Source: Novakomyces olei (lineage: Eukaryota > Ascomycota > Novakomycetes > Novakomycetales > Novakomycetaceae). From it: DNA of 64,000 bases. The stretch is taken from NCBI GenBank assembly GCA_016906335.1, contig JADEYG010000007.1:2557055-2621054 (forward strand), written 5' to 3'. Under the pieces are notes generated by a model. That model saw only the letters and a program-made list of their open reading frames with translations, was not told the DNA's origin and searched no databases. Made by a program: the position numbers and the translations under genes. Of this stretch, positions 32,726-43,208 are shown piece after piece; positions within the stretch are counted from its first letter, which is position 1; each line of letters starts with the position of its first letter.

Positions 32726-34374
32726 ATGGCTCTCGCGGTGCCAGCCAAGGGCGGCTATACTCGACAGCGTCAAGGATGCTTGACTTGCCGTCAAAGGTTA
32801 GCAGCCTTGCTTTACTCATCCTAAACTGTCTTGAAGGAAAAAAAAATGCGATCGACGGTACCCTGTTTGCGGTCATTGTGTACGATTGAACTTGGCTTGT
32901 GAACACGAAGAACCAAGGCGCGTTGTTTGGCGGAAATCTGACGCTACTAAAGAACCAATTTGTTCGGCTGGACAGCCGAGCGAACGGTCCCAGGTCCATG
33001 TGGCTCGAATTTACAATGCTGTTGATGACGCAGTATGGCATGGACTTGAAGGCGATTTGTTAGCCAGCCGCCGAGCCATACTGCGCTACTACACGACTGT
33101 ATTTGTTTACATGCTGTCTACAAACTCGGAAAATAACAGTTTTTTGTCGGGTAAGCCTTTTTACAGACGAGAATTTTATTAAAATTATTATAGTAATGGT
33201 GCCGATGGCATTTGAGTGCCAGGCGCTTATGCAATCTCTGGTTGCATGGGCGGCTTCACATTTAGCAGCACGGGACCCTGTGCTTGAGCCTTTAGCGCTG
33301 CAACACCGTGGAACAGCTCTACAAGCAATGAAGGTAGCAGTCGAGGCCAATGCGTTATCGGCAGAGATGTTTCTCGCCATTGCTATGGCGCTCTGCTCTA
33401 TGGAGTGTATTTCCGGTGGCGGTGGCTCATGGTACTGCCATTTACTGGGTGGAGCAGTTGCCCTCGGCTTCCTCGGTCGGGATACCGAGGCCGTTGTCGG
33501 CCCGGCCACGACTACACGCCGGTCTATCGTACGACTGCCCACGTTTGAAGGGGGATGGCTGCTCCGCAACTTTGCCTATCACGATATTCTTATGAGCATC
33601 ACGCTTGATTCTGGGCCTTTAGTATCAGGGTATTACTGGACGGCAGACGACGGAGAAGACGGGTCATGTGGTACCGGAAAAGCCGACGCGTACTTTGGAC
33701 TTGCTTCCCGAATATTGTACCTGACAGCACAAGTCAGCGAGCTGAATTATAGTTTTGCTGAGCAAAGTGGTTTTCGCAGTGGGAGGAAAAGCAGCGGCTC
33801 GGGGAATCGATCCGTTTGCACAGCGCAACGGGTTCCGCAGGGGCTTGTCTTAAGCTGCACACCGAAAACCACACAAGAATCGGCTTCACTTAGCAGAGCC
33901 CGGGAGATTGAGACGGAACTGCTCTTATGGAGCTGCCCGGCCGAGTACAATGAAACCGCGCTTCAATTACTGGCTTTTTCGTATCGCAGTGCTGCACTTT
34001 TGCATCTTTATCGGACACTGAGGCGCTATTTTCCCGATTTAAAGACAGAATTGGAGACAAAGATGGCCCAGCATGTAACGCACATCTCTGAAATAGTTTT
34101 GCAGATGAGCGAAGGCTGCTTGGCAGAATGTACTTTACTTTTTCCGCTCTTTATGGCCGGCGGCGAGGCGGAAGACCCAGAGCAGGTGCGGGTTATCCGT
34201 GAAAAGCTCGTCTCTATTAATAAATGGCGGCGGTTCCAGAACGTTGATCTTGCTCTTGAAGTGCTGGACGAGCTTTGGCGGCTAAGACGGGCCGGGTCAC
34301 TGGGGCCAGACGGCACTAGACTGGATTGGCTACACATTACAAAGTCTCGCAATATTCAGCTGGCTATTTCTTGA
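32726..34374 (+). CDS. Zn2Cys6 transcription factor with Fungal_trans_2-type domain, three exons
   Basis: Exons 32726-32796, 32837-33150 and 33194-34374, separated by 40- and 43-nt introns, join in phase to 521 residues. The binuclear cluster is split by intron 1: CLTCRQR joins RKKCDRRYPVCGHCVRLNLAC, giving the correct C-X2-C-X6-C-X5-C-X2-C-X6-C spacing. The remainder resembles the Upc2/ARCA-like C-terminal domain (VAWAASHLAARDPVLEPLAL, a CP-rich middle, then YRSAALLHLYRTLRRYFPD). It sits in the centre of the SnoaL-aminotransferase-cupin-glucosidase-carrier group and next to two CGG-N5-CCG sites. It is the best candidate for pathway-specific regulator. Confidence 0.87.
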
Positions 34375-34576
34375 AAGTCTCAATAGTATAGTGACATTTA
34401 AAAGCAAATTCAGCAAGGAGTATTAGGTGCGCATTAATTCTCATGTTTATTGGTGCGAGTAATTGAAGGTTCAGTAAGTGTGATTAATATGTTCTAGATT
34501 TTTATTGGTTCAGGTCTATGTTTAGCTATTCTAATCTCAAACTTATCCCCCTTTAACAGATCTGATAGATATTGCA

Positions 34577-36372
34577 TTATGGATTAACAAGGTATACACG
34601 GCCCTCAAACGGAGCCAATGAATCTGACTTGTTATCCCGTACCGTAGACATAATCTGCTGCAGATCCACACTCGCACCACTGGGCAGAGTGAGCTGTTCC
34701 GCGCTAGGTTTTTGAAAAGGTAAATGCTTTGCGGTAAAGTTCAGCACAACCAGAGCTTTGGATCGTGCAAAAGACTCCTTAACAAAAATGTGCAAGTCTG
34801 GATGTTCTGGTGCAACATCCTGATAGTCGCCATAGACAAAAAAATCCTTGTACTTGCGTCGTAGTGCAATAGCCTTTCGCCAAAATGCAAATACGCTATC
34901 CGGATCATCAAGCTGGGAAGTCACATTGATTTCCTTTGCTAGAGGATGGGGCTTCATCCACGGCTCTTTGACCTCCTTGCCTGCTGCCTCGGCTGCTTCG
35001 GAAAAGCCGCCATACTTTTTATCGGACCACGCCACCGGGATTCGGGTATGATCCCGGGCAAAGTAGGCGAGCGCATTAAAGGCCTTGTCCAGTGCCAGCG
35101 CATTGTCGGCACCGTACTTTTCCTTGATTGAAGTAATGTGTCCCACGCTCCCGATATCCAGATAGTTTTCCAGCGGGTATTCTGCCTTTGGCGCGTTTAT
35201 ACTCCCAATTTCCTGGCCCTGGTAGATGTATGAGTTCCCGTAAGACAGGCCTGCATGAGCGCCAACAGTTTCGCACTGCGGGCGCGGAATTCTGGACTAT
35301 CATCCGCGAAGCGGCTGACGGACCGGGCCTGATCGTGATTTTCGAGAAACACGGTACTCCACCCGTCCGTATTGCGAATAAGCGATTGTGTCGCATCGAT
35401 GGCGCGTTTAAACACGGGCAGTGTAAAGTCGTGCGGCTCGGCATCGTACGTTATAGCCTTGTTCATGCCGACGGAAACGACGTCAAATTGAAACACCATA
35501 TTTAAAGCGTTCGCTTTAGCGCTTACATACTCGAGAACATGTCGCGGATCCGGTGTAGTGGAAAGTTCTCCGACAGTTATGGCGCCGTACGCGTTTAAAA
35601 CACGGCTCATTTCTTCCAGGTATTCAAACATGCGAGGCCCATTGCACACAAGTTTCCAAGCTGGCTGATAAGGAGCGCCCACGTCTACAATGGGCGCATC
35701 GGGAAACGTGGGCGGTTTACTGTACATGTTTACCGTATCCACACGGAACCCGTCAATCCCACGTTTGAGCCAAAACTCCATAGCCGATGCGTAGATTGCC
35801 TGTCGGGTTTCGGCATTGTCCCAGTTCAAATCTGGCTGCTCAATGGCAAACACGTGGAGGTAGTACTCTTGCGTGGCTTCATCCCACTCCCAGGCACTGC
35901 CGGGTCCCCAGGCGGCCCGCCAGTTATTCGGCGGCAGCCGTTCTCCGGTGGCGGAGTACCGGGCAGGACGCCAAATATACCAGTCACGCTTCGGGCTGTC
36001 CTTACTGCTCCTTGACTCCTTGAACCAAGCGTGCTGGTCGGACGTGTGATTAATGACAAGGTCCAGCATAACCTTGATGCCCCGTGCATGAGCCTCGCGG
36101 ACAAGATCGTCCACGTCCTGAAGGTCTCCGTACAGCGGATCGACACGTTCGTAATTCGAGATGTCATAGCCCATATCGACACGCGGACTCTCGTACATAG
36201 GGCAGACCCATACGACGTTGACGCCGAGCGTTACGAGATAATCGAGCTTGCTCGTAATACCGCGAATGTCTCCGACCCCATCGCCATTAGAGTCGTAAAA
36301 CGAGGACGGGTAGACCTGATACACTATCGCCTCTTTCCACCATTGCCGCGTGTGAGTGCTAAAGGCCGACAT
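34577..36372 (-). CDS. GH13 alpha-glucosidase / oligo-1,6-glucosidase with single-base frameshift
   Basis: ATG 36372 (WWKEAIVYQVYPSSFYDSNGDGVGDI). The catalytic set is intact in the first frame: nucleophile Asp in GFRVDTVN, acid/base Glu in TVGELSTT, and FLENHDQAR. After LALMQACLTGT the frame fails near 35232 and the family sequence YIYQGQEIGSINAPKAEYP continues in another frame to the stop at 34577. One extra base restores about 598 residues, a normal maltase length. The sequence reads GGAACTCATAC where families have a TPYIYQGQE block, so loss of one C is the simplest explanation. Either a recent pseudogene or a base-calling slip. It would hydrolyse maltose or isomaltose in the cytosol, fed by the divergent carrier. 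Confidence 0.85.
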
Positions 36373-36944
36373 GTCGGTGGCAGCGGCAGCAACGCGGCCA
36401 AACCGTCGGGAACGCCATGCCTTAAATTCGCGCTCGTTATCGCTGCCACTCGTAAATCTCTAGCCAATCAACATATACAGCGTATAGGGTTAGGGTTAAA
36501 TGTTTTCAATATTCGGTAAAACCGCAATTGTTTCCCGATATAGTCTCGGCCATCGCAGAATATATGAGCGATAAGGCGCGAAGGGCGGTGCCCACGCAGC
36601 GCTGATTGCACCTGTCAAAAACCAGCCAGGCTAATGTGAGATAACGTATCTCACGTCAGCCGAGTGCTGACGTGTACAAAGCGTCTCTATCTCGCGGCGC
36701 ACATTCGAATGGCGTATGCCCACTTATCGCGCGCGACACACCTGGCCAATCGCGTTCCATCGGCATTGCCGATGAAGCACCGGGTTCTCTTATCCACACG
36801 TTATCAGGAGAAAATAATGGGGAGATAAGAGTACTTGCAGGAGAAAATTCAACATGACAGGTGAACTGCGCGCGGCTTTAAATTGACGAGCAAAGACCGC
36901 ATTGTACGACAACTTTTAGAGATCGCTATACCTTTTATTACAAA
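36373..36944. promoter_or_regulatory. Divergent promoter, glucosidase / MFS carrier
   Basis: 572 bp containing CGG-N5-CCG at 36395-36405 (CGGCCAAACCG) and 36761-36771 (CGGCATTGCCG), and a telomere-like AGGGTTAGGGTTAAA at 36486-36500. The 36761 copy shares TTGCCGATGAAGC with the aminotransferase promoter. Confidence 0.5.
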
Positions 36945-39057
36945 ATGTCTACTTCAACAGCTGACGAAATTTCCGGCACTGCTCTTGGGCAAAGTTTTTC
37001 TTCGGAAAAGAAAAGCCCGAAGTCGAAGACGAGCAGGCCAAGGCCAACGTAGTCTACGGCACCGTCCATGTTGCCGACGAGTCTGAACTCTCGTACTTTG
37101 AACGCAAAGCCGCATTGATCAATGAGTGAGTGTTCCAATCTTGGTTCAAAATTTTACCAGCTTTTTTGGCCAGAGTTATTATTCTTTTTTATTTTTTTTT
37201 CCTTAGCCTTCAATCAAGCCGAACCTTTGATTCTTGAAATATTGTCTATGTCTATTCCTATCGAAGCTTTCGGCTAACATGTATAGCGAGCTCGACAAAT
37301 TCGGGTTTGGCAGGTACCAGCAATGCATTTGGCTGCTCTGCGGATTTGGGTATTTTTTAGATCTTGCCTGGTCACAGGGCGTTGGCCTCATGGCAACGGC
37401 CGTATTGTAAGAAAACCGTTGTTAGCTTTTACTTACGCATTTGAAAGCCAGGAAATGAACGTTCCGGCTGGCCGGCAAGGCCTCATCTTCACCTGCGCAA
37501 ATGCCGGACTAGCGTATGTTAACCCTAACCCTCGATTAAAAATCTTAACAGTATTAGGATTGGTGCCTTTTTCACAGGTATTCTCACAGACATTGTCGGG
37601 CGCAGATGGGCTTTCAACATTACGTGCCTCATTACTTCCGTATTTGGCATGCTTCTTGTAAGTTTATACCCAAACCAATTTGAACAACTTGCTAACTTTT
37701 CAAGGCTGCCAGTAAATTCAACTATGGAGCTATTTGCGGCATTTATTTCTTGTCCTCTATCGGTCTTGGTGGAAACATTCCTATTGACGCTACAATCGCC
37801 CTTGAATTTATGCCACCTAGCCGCCGGTACTTGGTATCCCTGCTGAGCATGTGGCAGCCAATTGGCGTCGTTGTTGCTTCGGCTATTGCTTACGGCACGG
37901 CTGCCCGGTACCGATGCGGGGCCGATCTGCCTTCTTGTCGGGCTGTGAGCGAAGGCGAAGCTTGCTGCTCTGTCGCCAGCAACATGGGATGGAGATATAT
38001 GGTTATTGTGATTGGTGCAATGACTCTCTTCATTTTTTTTGCTCGCTTCCTAATTTTCCGATTTTACGAGTCGCCAAAGTTTCTTGTAAGCAAAGGCCGC
38101 GAGCAAGAGGCAATCGACGTTTTGCACAAAATCGCTAAATTCAATCGTGCACCGGCTCCTACTCTCACTATGGAACATTTCTACGAAATTGATCGCGCAA
38201 TGGGTATTGACCGTAATGCCCTTAAAGCCACAGTTGATGCCAAGGGAGCTTTTACGCGCGCCGTGAACGACATCAAGTTTCTTAAGGGTCTTTTTGAAAC
38301 GAAAATGACGTGTTTTCTTTTCGTTCTTCTCGCTTTCACCTATATGGTAAGACTTGATTTAGTTTCCACGCCTTTTTACAAACGTTGTGATTCACAATTT
38401 CGTTTAAATTAATATTAAATCCAGAAACAATTATCTGCTCTTTTATTTCTAAATTTGTCAATATAATGTCGTTATTATTATATTTTGTTTAGCTTTATTA
38501 TACTAACATCCCAGGGCAACTACTGGTCCTTTAATTTGGCCGGGTCTTTCCTTCCAATTATTCTGCTTCGCAATAACGTGAGCTCAGGCGCTACAACTGT
38601 CACTGAAACGTATCGTGAATATGTGTATATTTACTTGCCCGGAATTATTGGTGCAATTATCGCTCTTTTCTCTGTTCAGCTGCCTTTGATTGGGAGAAAA
38701 TGGTCGCTCGTTATTTCTGCTGCTTTACAGGGTCTGGCAATGGCCATGTACACACAAGTGAAAACTACGGCAGGCTACGTAGGGCTCAACGCTTTCGAGT
38801 ACATTATGCAGACTTATTTTAACGCTGTACTTTACGCATCGGCACCGGAGCTTTTCGATACGCCATACCGTGCCAGTGCTAGCGGTATGTTGTCCTGCCT
38901 TGGCCGAATTGCCGGGATTGTGGCGCCTCTGGCAGGACAGCGATACATTGGACAAGGCAGCCAGGGAGTCTTGTGGCTCGGTGCTGGCGGTATTTGGCTG
39001 TCCAGTATTCTCATGGTATTTTTGCCCATCGAGATGCGAAACAGACAGATGTATTAA
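36945..39057 (+). CDS. MFS carrier, six exons, probable frameshift in exon 1
   Basis: Exons 36945-37125, 37287-37406, 37448-37513, 37558-37657, 37705-38346 and 38515-39057 give about 550 residues if one base is added in the T-run near 36994. Without it, MSTSTADEISGTALGQSF leads to a stop while the family sequence (KPEVEDEQAKANVVYGTVHV, then YFERKAALINDELDKFGFG) lies in another frame. Later exons read cleanly: MNVPAGRQGLIFT, GILTDIVGRRWAFN, GLGGNIPIDATIALEFMP, then YMGNYWSFNLAGSFLP across the last splice. It is a 12-segment MFS protein of the SV2/metabolite-porter kind. The substrate is unknown; a sugar is suggested by the divergent glucosidase. Intron 3 contains TTAACCCTAACCCT. Confidence 0.8.
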
Positions 39058-39597
39058 GGCTGTGCTTATAATCTTGTTCAAACGCTTTTACAGTAGATAT
39101 AATAAAGAATTTTTTGATTTAGCGTAATTAATTGAAATTGTGTAGATTGGTAAACCTTGTAAATTTTTTATATATAAACAATTACATGATTGTGTAATCT
39201 TGATCAAGCGAGTCGAAAGACTGCTAAATAATTGGAATATGTTCAAAAAACAATTAATAGTAAATGAAAAACTGCTCTAAAAAATATAAAATTATAAAAT
39301 AGCCGCACAAATGATCTTGAGTAATTGGTACAAATAACAGTTTTGTTCATTGGGCAACTCAAGCTTAGAGGTAGCAAAGACTTTTATGACTTTAGGTGAA
39401 AAAAATCGCATGTCCCTTACACAAGAATTCCAGCTAATTAAAAAATAAACACGATGCACCGATGAAAATATTACCATAATCAAATAACAAAGTAAAAGAA
39501 CTGGTGATAATATATAGTCAAATATACAAACATGTTTCCCACATTCAAACCATTAGCCATAAGCAAGAACATAAAAGCAAATACGCAGACGGAAATT
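39058..39597. terminator. Convergent AT-rich spacer
   Basis: 540 bp between the convergent MFS carrier and the next Zn2Cys6 gene. Very AT-rich and without coding potential. Confidence 0.4.
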
Positions 39598-42376
39598 TTA
39601 CGCGGGTCGTGCATTGTCAAATAAACTTGACCAATCAATCGGCTCTAAGCCTGCCTGTTGCCACATATCCCACATATCGCCTCCCAGACTAGCATGTAAT
39701 TGCTCACTTAAATTGGCGGCGTCACCAGCTGAAAGAGCTCCTGCATCGATACTGCCTTCTTGGGTATGAGCGCTTTCTGACACTATTGTATTCATCATCT
39801 CGTGTAGAAGCGGAACATAGCGGCGGGCCAGATGACCCTGAGGAGGACTAGCGGCTTCAAGCGTACAAGCAGCCAGCTTTACCAGCTTGTAAAGAAGACT
39901 TGTTTCGGGTTGCTGTCCAGGTGTCGATAGTTGGGTATATTTTAAAAGATTCACTGCAACGATTAGTTTGAAAAGCAACCAATTAAAAAAGCACAAATAC
40001 GGATATTGAATATAAGAATTAAAATTAAACAAAATATAAACTGAACTTAACATTAAAAAACAAAATAACTATTATAATAACCAATATTGAAATTGAACAA
40101 AGCAATGAATAAACAGGCCGAGGTCAAACTTACGGTCAATGTACTTTCTGAGCCAACTGTTCAAAAGGAAAAAAGCCGCGTATGTTATAACCACAAAGTA
40201 GTGATCGATAGCAAACGACATCACACTGATCACTTTGGGATCAGGTTCCAGTCGAATATCATCAGAGGGCAAAACCATCTTTCCACCAAGTGTGGGTCGT
40301 GATAAGTGCAAAAGAATTTGACGAGCCCAATCCACAGCCCACATTAAAGCCTGTTTGGTCCATTGGCTCTGATCAGTGTTACCGAGAAAAGTGCAAGTAT
40401 ATGAAAGCCGATACCATCGAAGCGAGGTGAAAGGAAAATGCTGGCTCATAGTATCTGATCTTTGATTATCTTGACAAGACGTGAAATTCCATTCAACCTG
40501 CTGCACTTGCCTGTCAAACTCCTCAACGTCTCCGATGCTTGTTGGCCTGCAATTGGTGAGGTGAGTGAAATGGGCGACTTGAAACAAAGACGTCAATCGT
40601 ATGTCAGTGGTCTGCGTGAAACGACACCGGCTAAAATTTGCTAGAACCTCGCTAACCGAATTTGTGTTTAAAGAGCAAGGTCTCCTAGATGAAAGAGCAA
40701 GACTAAAGATAACAGTCAGAAACGCTAAATAAAACAGATATGGTGACAAACTTTTAGAAAATAAAACCAAAAGAGTAAAAACAAATCACAAATAAAATAA
40801 AAACTAGATTGAATTAAATTAAAATTATCGATACTGAAAACAACAACATACTAATGGTCACTTTCTATAAGGTAGAGCATCGTCCGAAACTTGCGAGCAT
40901 CCATTCTGGCAACTATGTCAGGGTTTCGAAAGCTAGCACAGCAACTTTTTTCCAGTTCCAAAGATGTCGCCCACCGAATAGCCAGGCTCAAGTAATGCCA
41001 AGCACCGGCCTCGGAAAATCTCGAGCGAAACTTTTCGCGATCAATGCACACGTCAAGAGGCATCCAATGAGCGCACAGTATGAGGGCTTGCACGGTCTCA
41101 AGCATATGATCCTCCAGTCTTGGACGTAAAGTAATCCGCATTATTTCTGCATCCAGTAGACGAACTAGATCAGGGTATCGAGGGTGAAGCCAGCAAGAAG
41201 ATCTGACTATTAGCAGTGAAATAATTAGCCATTTAATCGAAGCATACTTCGACGGAGCGCTCCAGAAGCGCGCACCAATACAGAGGATAGCGAGGAAAAG
41301 CAGCATACTCCTCCCACGGACACTATCAGCATTAAAATCGATCTCTTCGTCCAAAAAGGGAGCGTTAGGATGGCCGTAGGAAAAGAACCTGTTTAGTTTA
41401 GATTGGAATCATTGATATATAAAGAGAAGGAAACCAACTAAAATGTAATTAAAAGATAAGCAGAGCAAATATTACAGCTTGAACATGACTTGCGCCTCTG
41501 CATGCGTCAAAACGGATTGAGCAATAGGATCATCCATCTCAAACTCGAGAGGATCATCCGGCTGAAAACGGTGCAAAGTCCGGAGAGGCCCGTCCGTCAT
41601 AACTGCACCCGAAGAGGCGGCAAATGTACTTGTCGACGCAGTCCGATTAATTCGGGGCGCGGGCCTTATCAAAAGCAATGGTCAGCAGAAATAAATTTTT
41701 AAATATTTGCATTACGAGACTGGTATAGGGGGCAGATAGTCCTGCTGCCGTGAACTGGGCGCTATATTGTTCCCGAAAGATTGCTTGTTCGTGAATCCCG
41801 AGTCTGACTCGGTGGAAATCGGGCTCGGCCGCCCAACGTGCTGTGATAATTCCAGCCTTTTCTCCAATTCACCAACCCTATTCGCATTAGTCAGCCGCGA
41901 GCCATTAATAGTCTAACCGTTGAGCAAGCAGTTGAACCTGCCTGGGCAAATCTCCATCACCGTTTGCGATTGGCTGCTGCGACGCATCGACTTTTATCCG
42001 GCCAGACCAATTGCCGTCTTCACTTGCGGCCATTTGTGGCATTTGTGGGGCCATAGTCCCTTCCACCGTGCGGAGAAGGCCTCCGTGACAGGTACTGCCT
42101 TCTTCAACTGGCGTCGATTTTGGCAGGTTCATATGGGCAAACGGACTGTGCCGCAAGTCCATCACCTCGTTCTGAAAGCTGCACTGCACCCTGCGCGCCA
42201 TACAAGGCCGGCAGATAATACTAGTCGTGAAGCCACCGCACTTTTGTTTTCTTTATAAAGTCAGGTCTTTCTGTGCTATTGGAACAATCTCACCTCTGCC
42301 GACACTGCGCACACGAATGTATCGTGCGGCCCGACGGTAGCGAATATGGGACCCGACGCGATTCCCGAGGAGGCAT
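39598..42376 (-). CDS. Zn2Cys6 transcription factor, eight exons
   Basis: Exons 42376-42294, 42250-41918, 41877-41716, 41664-41476, 41388-41248, 41202-40862, 40724-40134 and 39953-39598 sum to 2196 nt and join in phase to 731 residues. The cluster is CAQCRQRKQKC then CRPCMARRVQC, split by a 43-nt intron. Exons 2/3 encode a coiled-coil dimer segment (QVQLLAQRVGELEKRLE). The middle homology region has LVRLLDAEIMRITLRPRL and LETVQALILCAHWMP. The C-terminus (DMWDMWQQAGLEPIDWSSLF) looks like an acidic-aromatic activation segment. The intron between exons 5 and 6 is a multiple of three and could also be read through. The target is unknown. An ATCWGATAA-like site lies near 42518 in its promoter. Confidence 0.8.
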
Positions 42377-43208
42377 TAAAAGCTTTGCTGCTTTACTTTT
42401 TTCTGCCCTCTCGCAGCATTGTTACTGCAATGCCGATCGACCCGCTCTCAGTTTGTGATTACAGTTTATATTCTTTGTTGTACTTCGTCAGTCTGTCTAC
42501 ACAGTTACTGATAACAGTTATCTGATAGATTATCAACGCTATGAAATGGAAATTTAAATAATAAAAACTCCTATAAATAAAGGTTTTTTTAATTTATGGA
42601 AGTAACAATATGGCCATTGACAGCTCCATTAGCGGCACGAAAAAAGTAGCCCCCACCACACCTCGCGTTCTACCTAAAACCAATGCGCTTTTCTCGACTC
42701 AAGCACGCTGTTCCTGAAGCCAGTAAAATCATTGATTCAAGTTGTAAAAATCCATGTCCCGATTGTGATTCCCCAGCGTCTGGCTGCGATTTGATTGGCC
42801 AGCTCGTTAAAAACTAGTATTACAGCAAGACTGCTTTCACGCTGAATCAAGTCATCTTTCCAGTATCTGCCTTTTGGAGCATTCTCAAAAGAAAACCCTG
42901 ACAGAAAACCCTGTACGTCAGTTTATGCTAACGTTTATCAACTTCCCCTAGACCATCGCTCGCAAGGTTACCTTTACTAAAGACCCCACACTTGCGCAAT
43001 CACTTTGATTTATTCTTGCAATTTATGACCAACGCTAACTAATTCGAATAACGAAATGTCTGAACAATGTGACGGGTCTATACCCGTCATGGACTCGTAT
43101 TCATACAATACTATACAACTATACACACTCGTAACCTTAGGGCTGATGAGCATTCCCGACTTTGACGGTTTTTATGATAGCGTCAACGATATTTGAATCA
43201 GCCAACTA
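42377..43208. other. Spacer upstream of Zn2Cys6 gene
   Basis: 832 bp with no gene. TTATCTGAT near 42518 matches the ATCWGATAA consensus about 145 bp upstream of the regulator ATG. The right part is the 3' side of acetyl-CoA synthetase. Confidence 0.35.

Noticed and set aside
41203-41247. Membrane-like segment inside the eight-exon Zn2Cys6 protein (WLIISLLIV)
   Set aside because: The stretch matches an in-frame intron (GTATGC...GTCAG); removing it gives a more family-like sequence.
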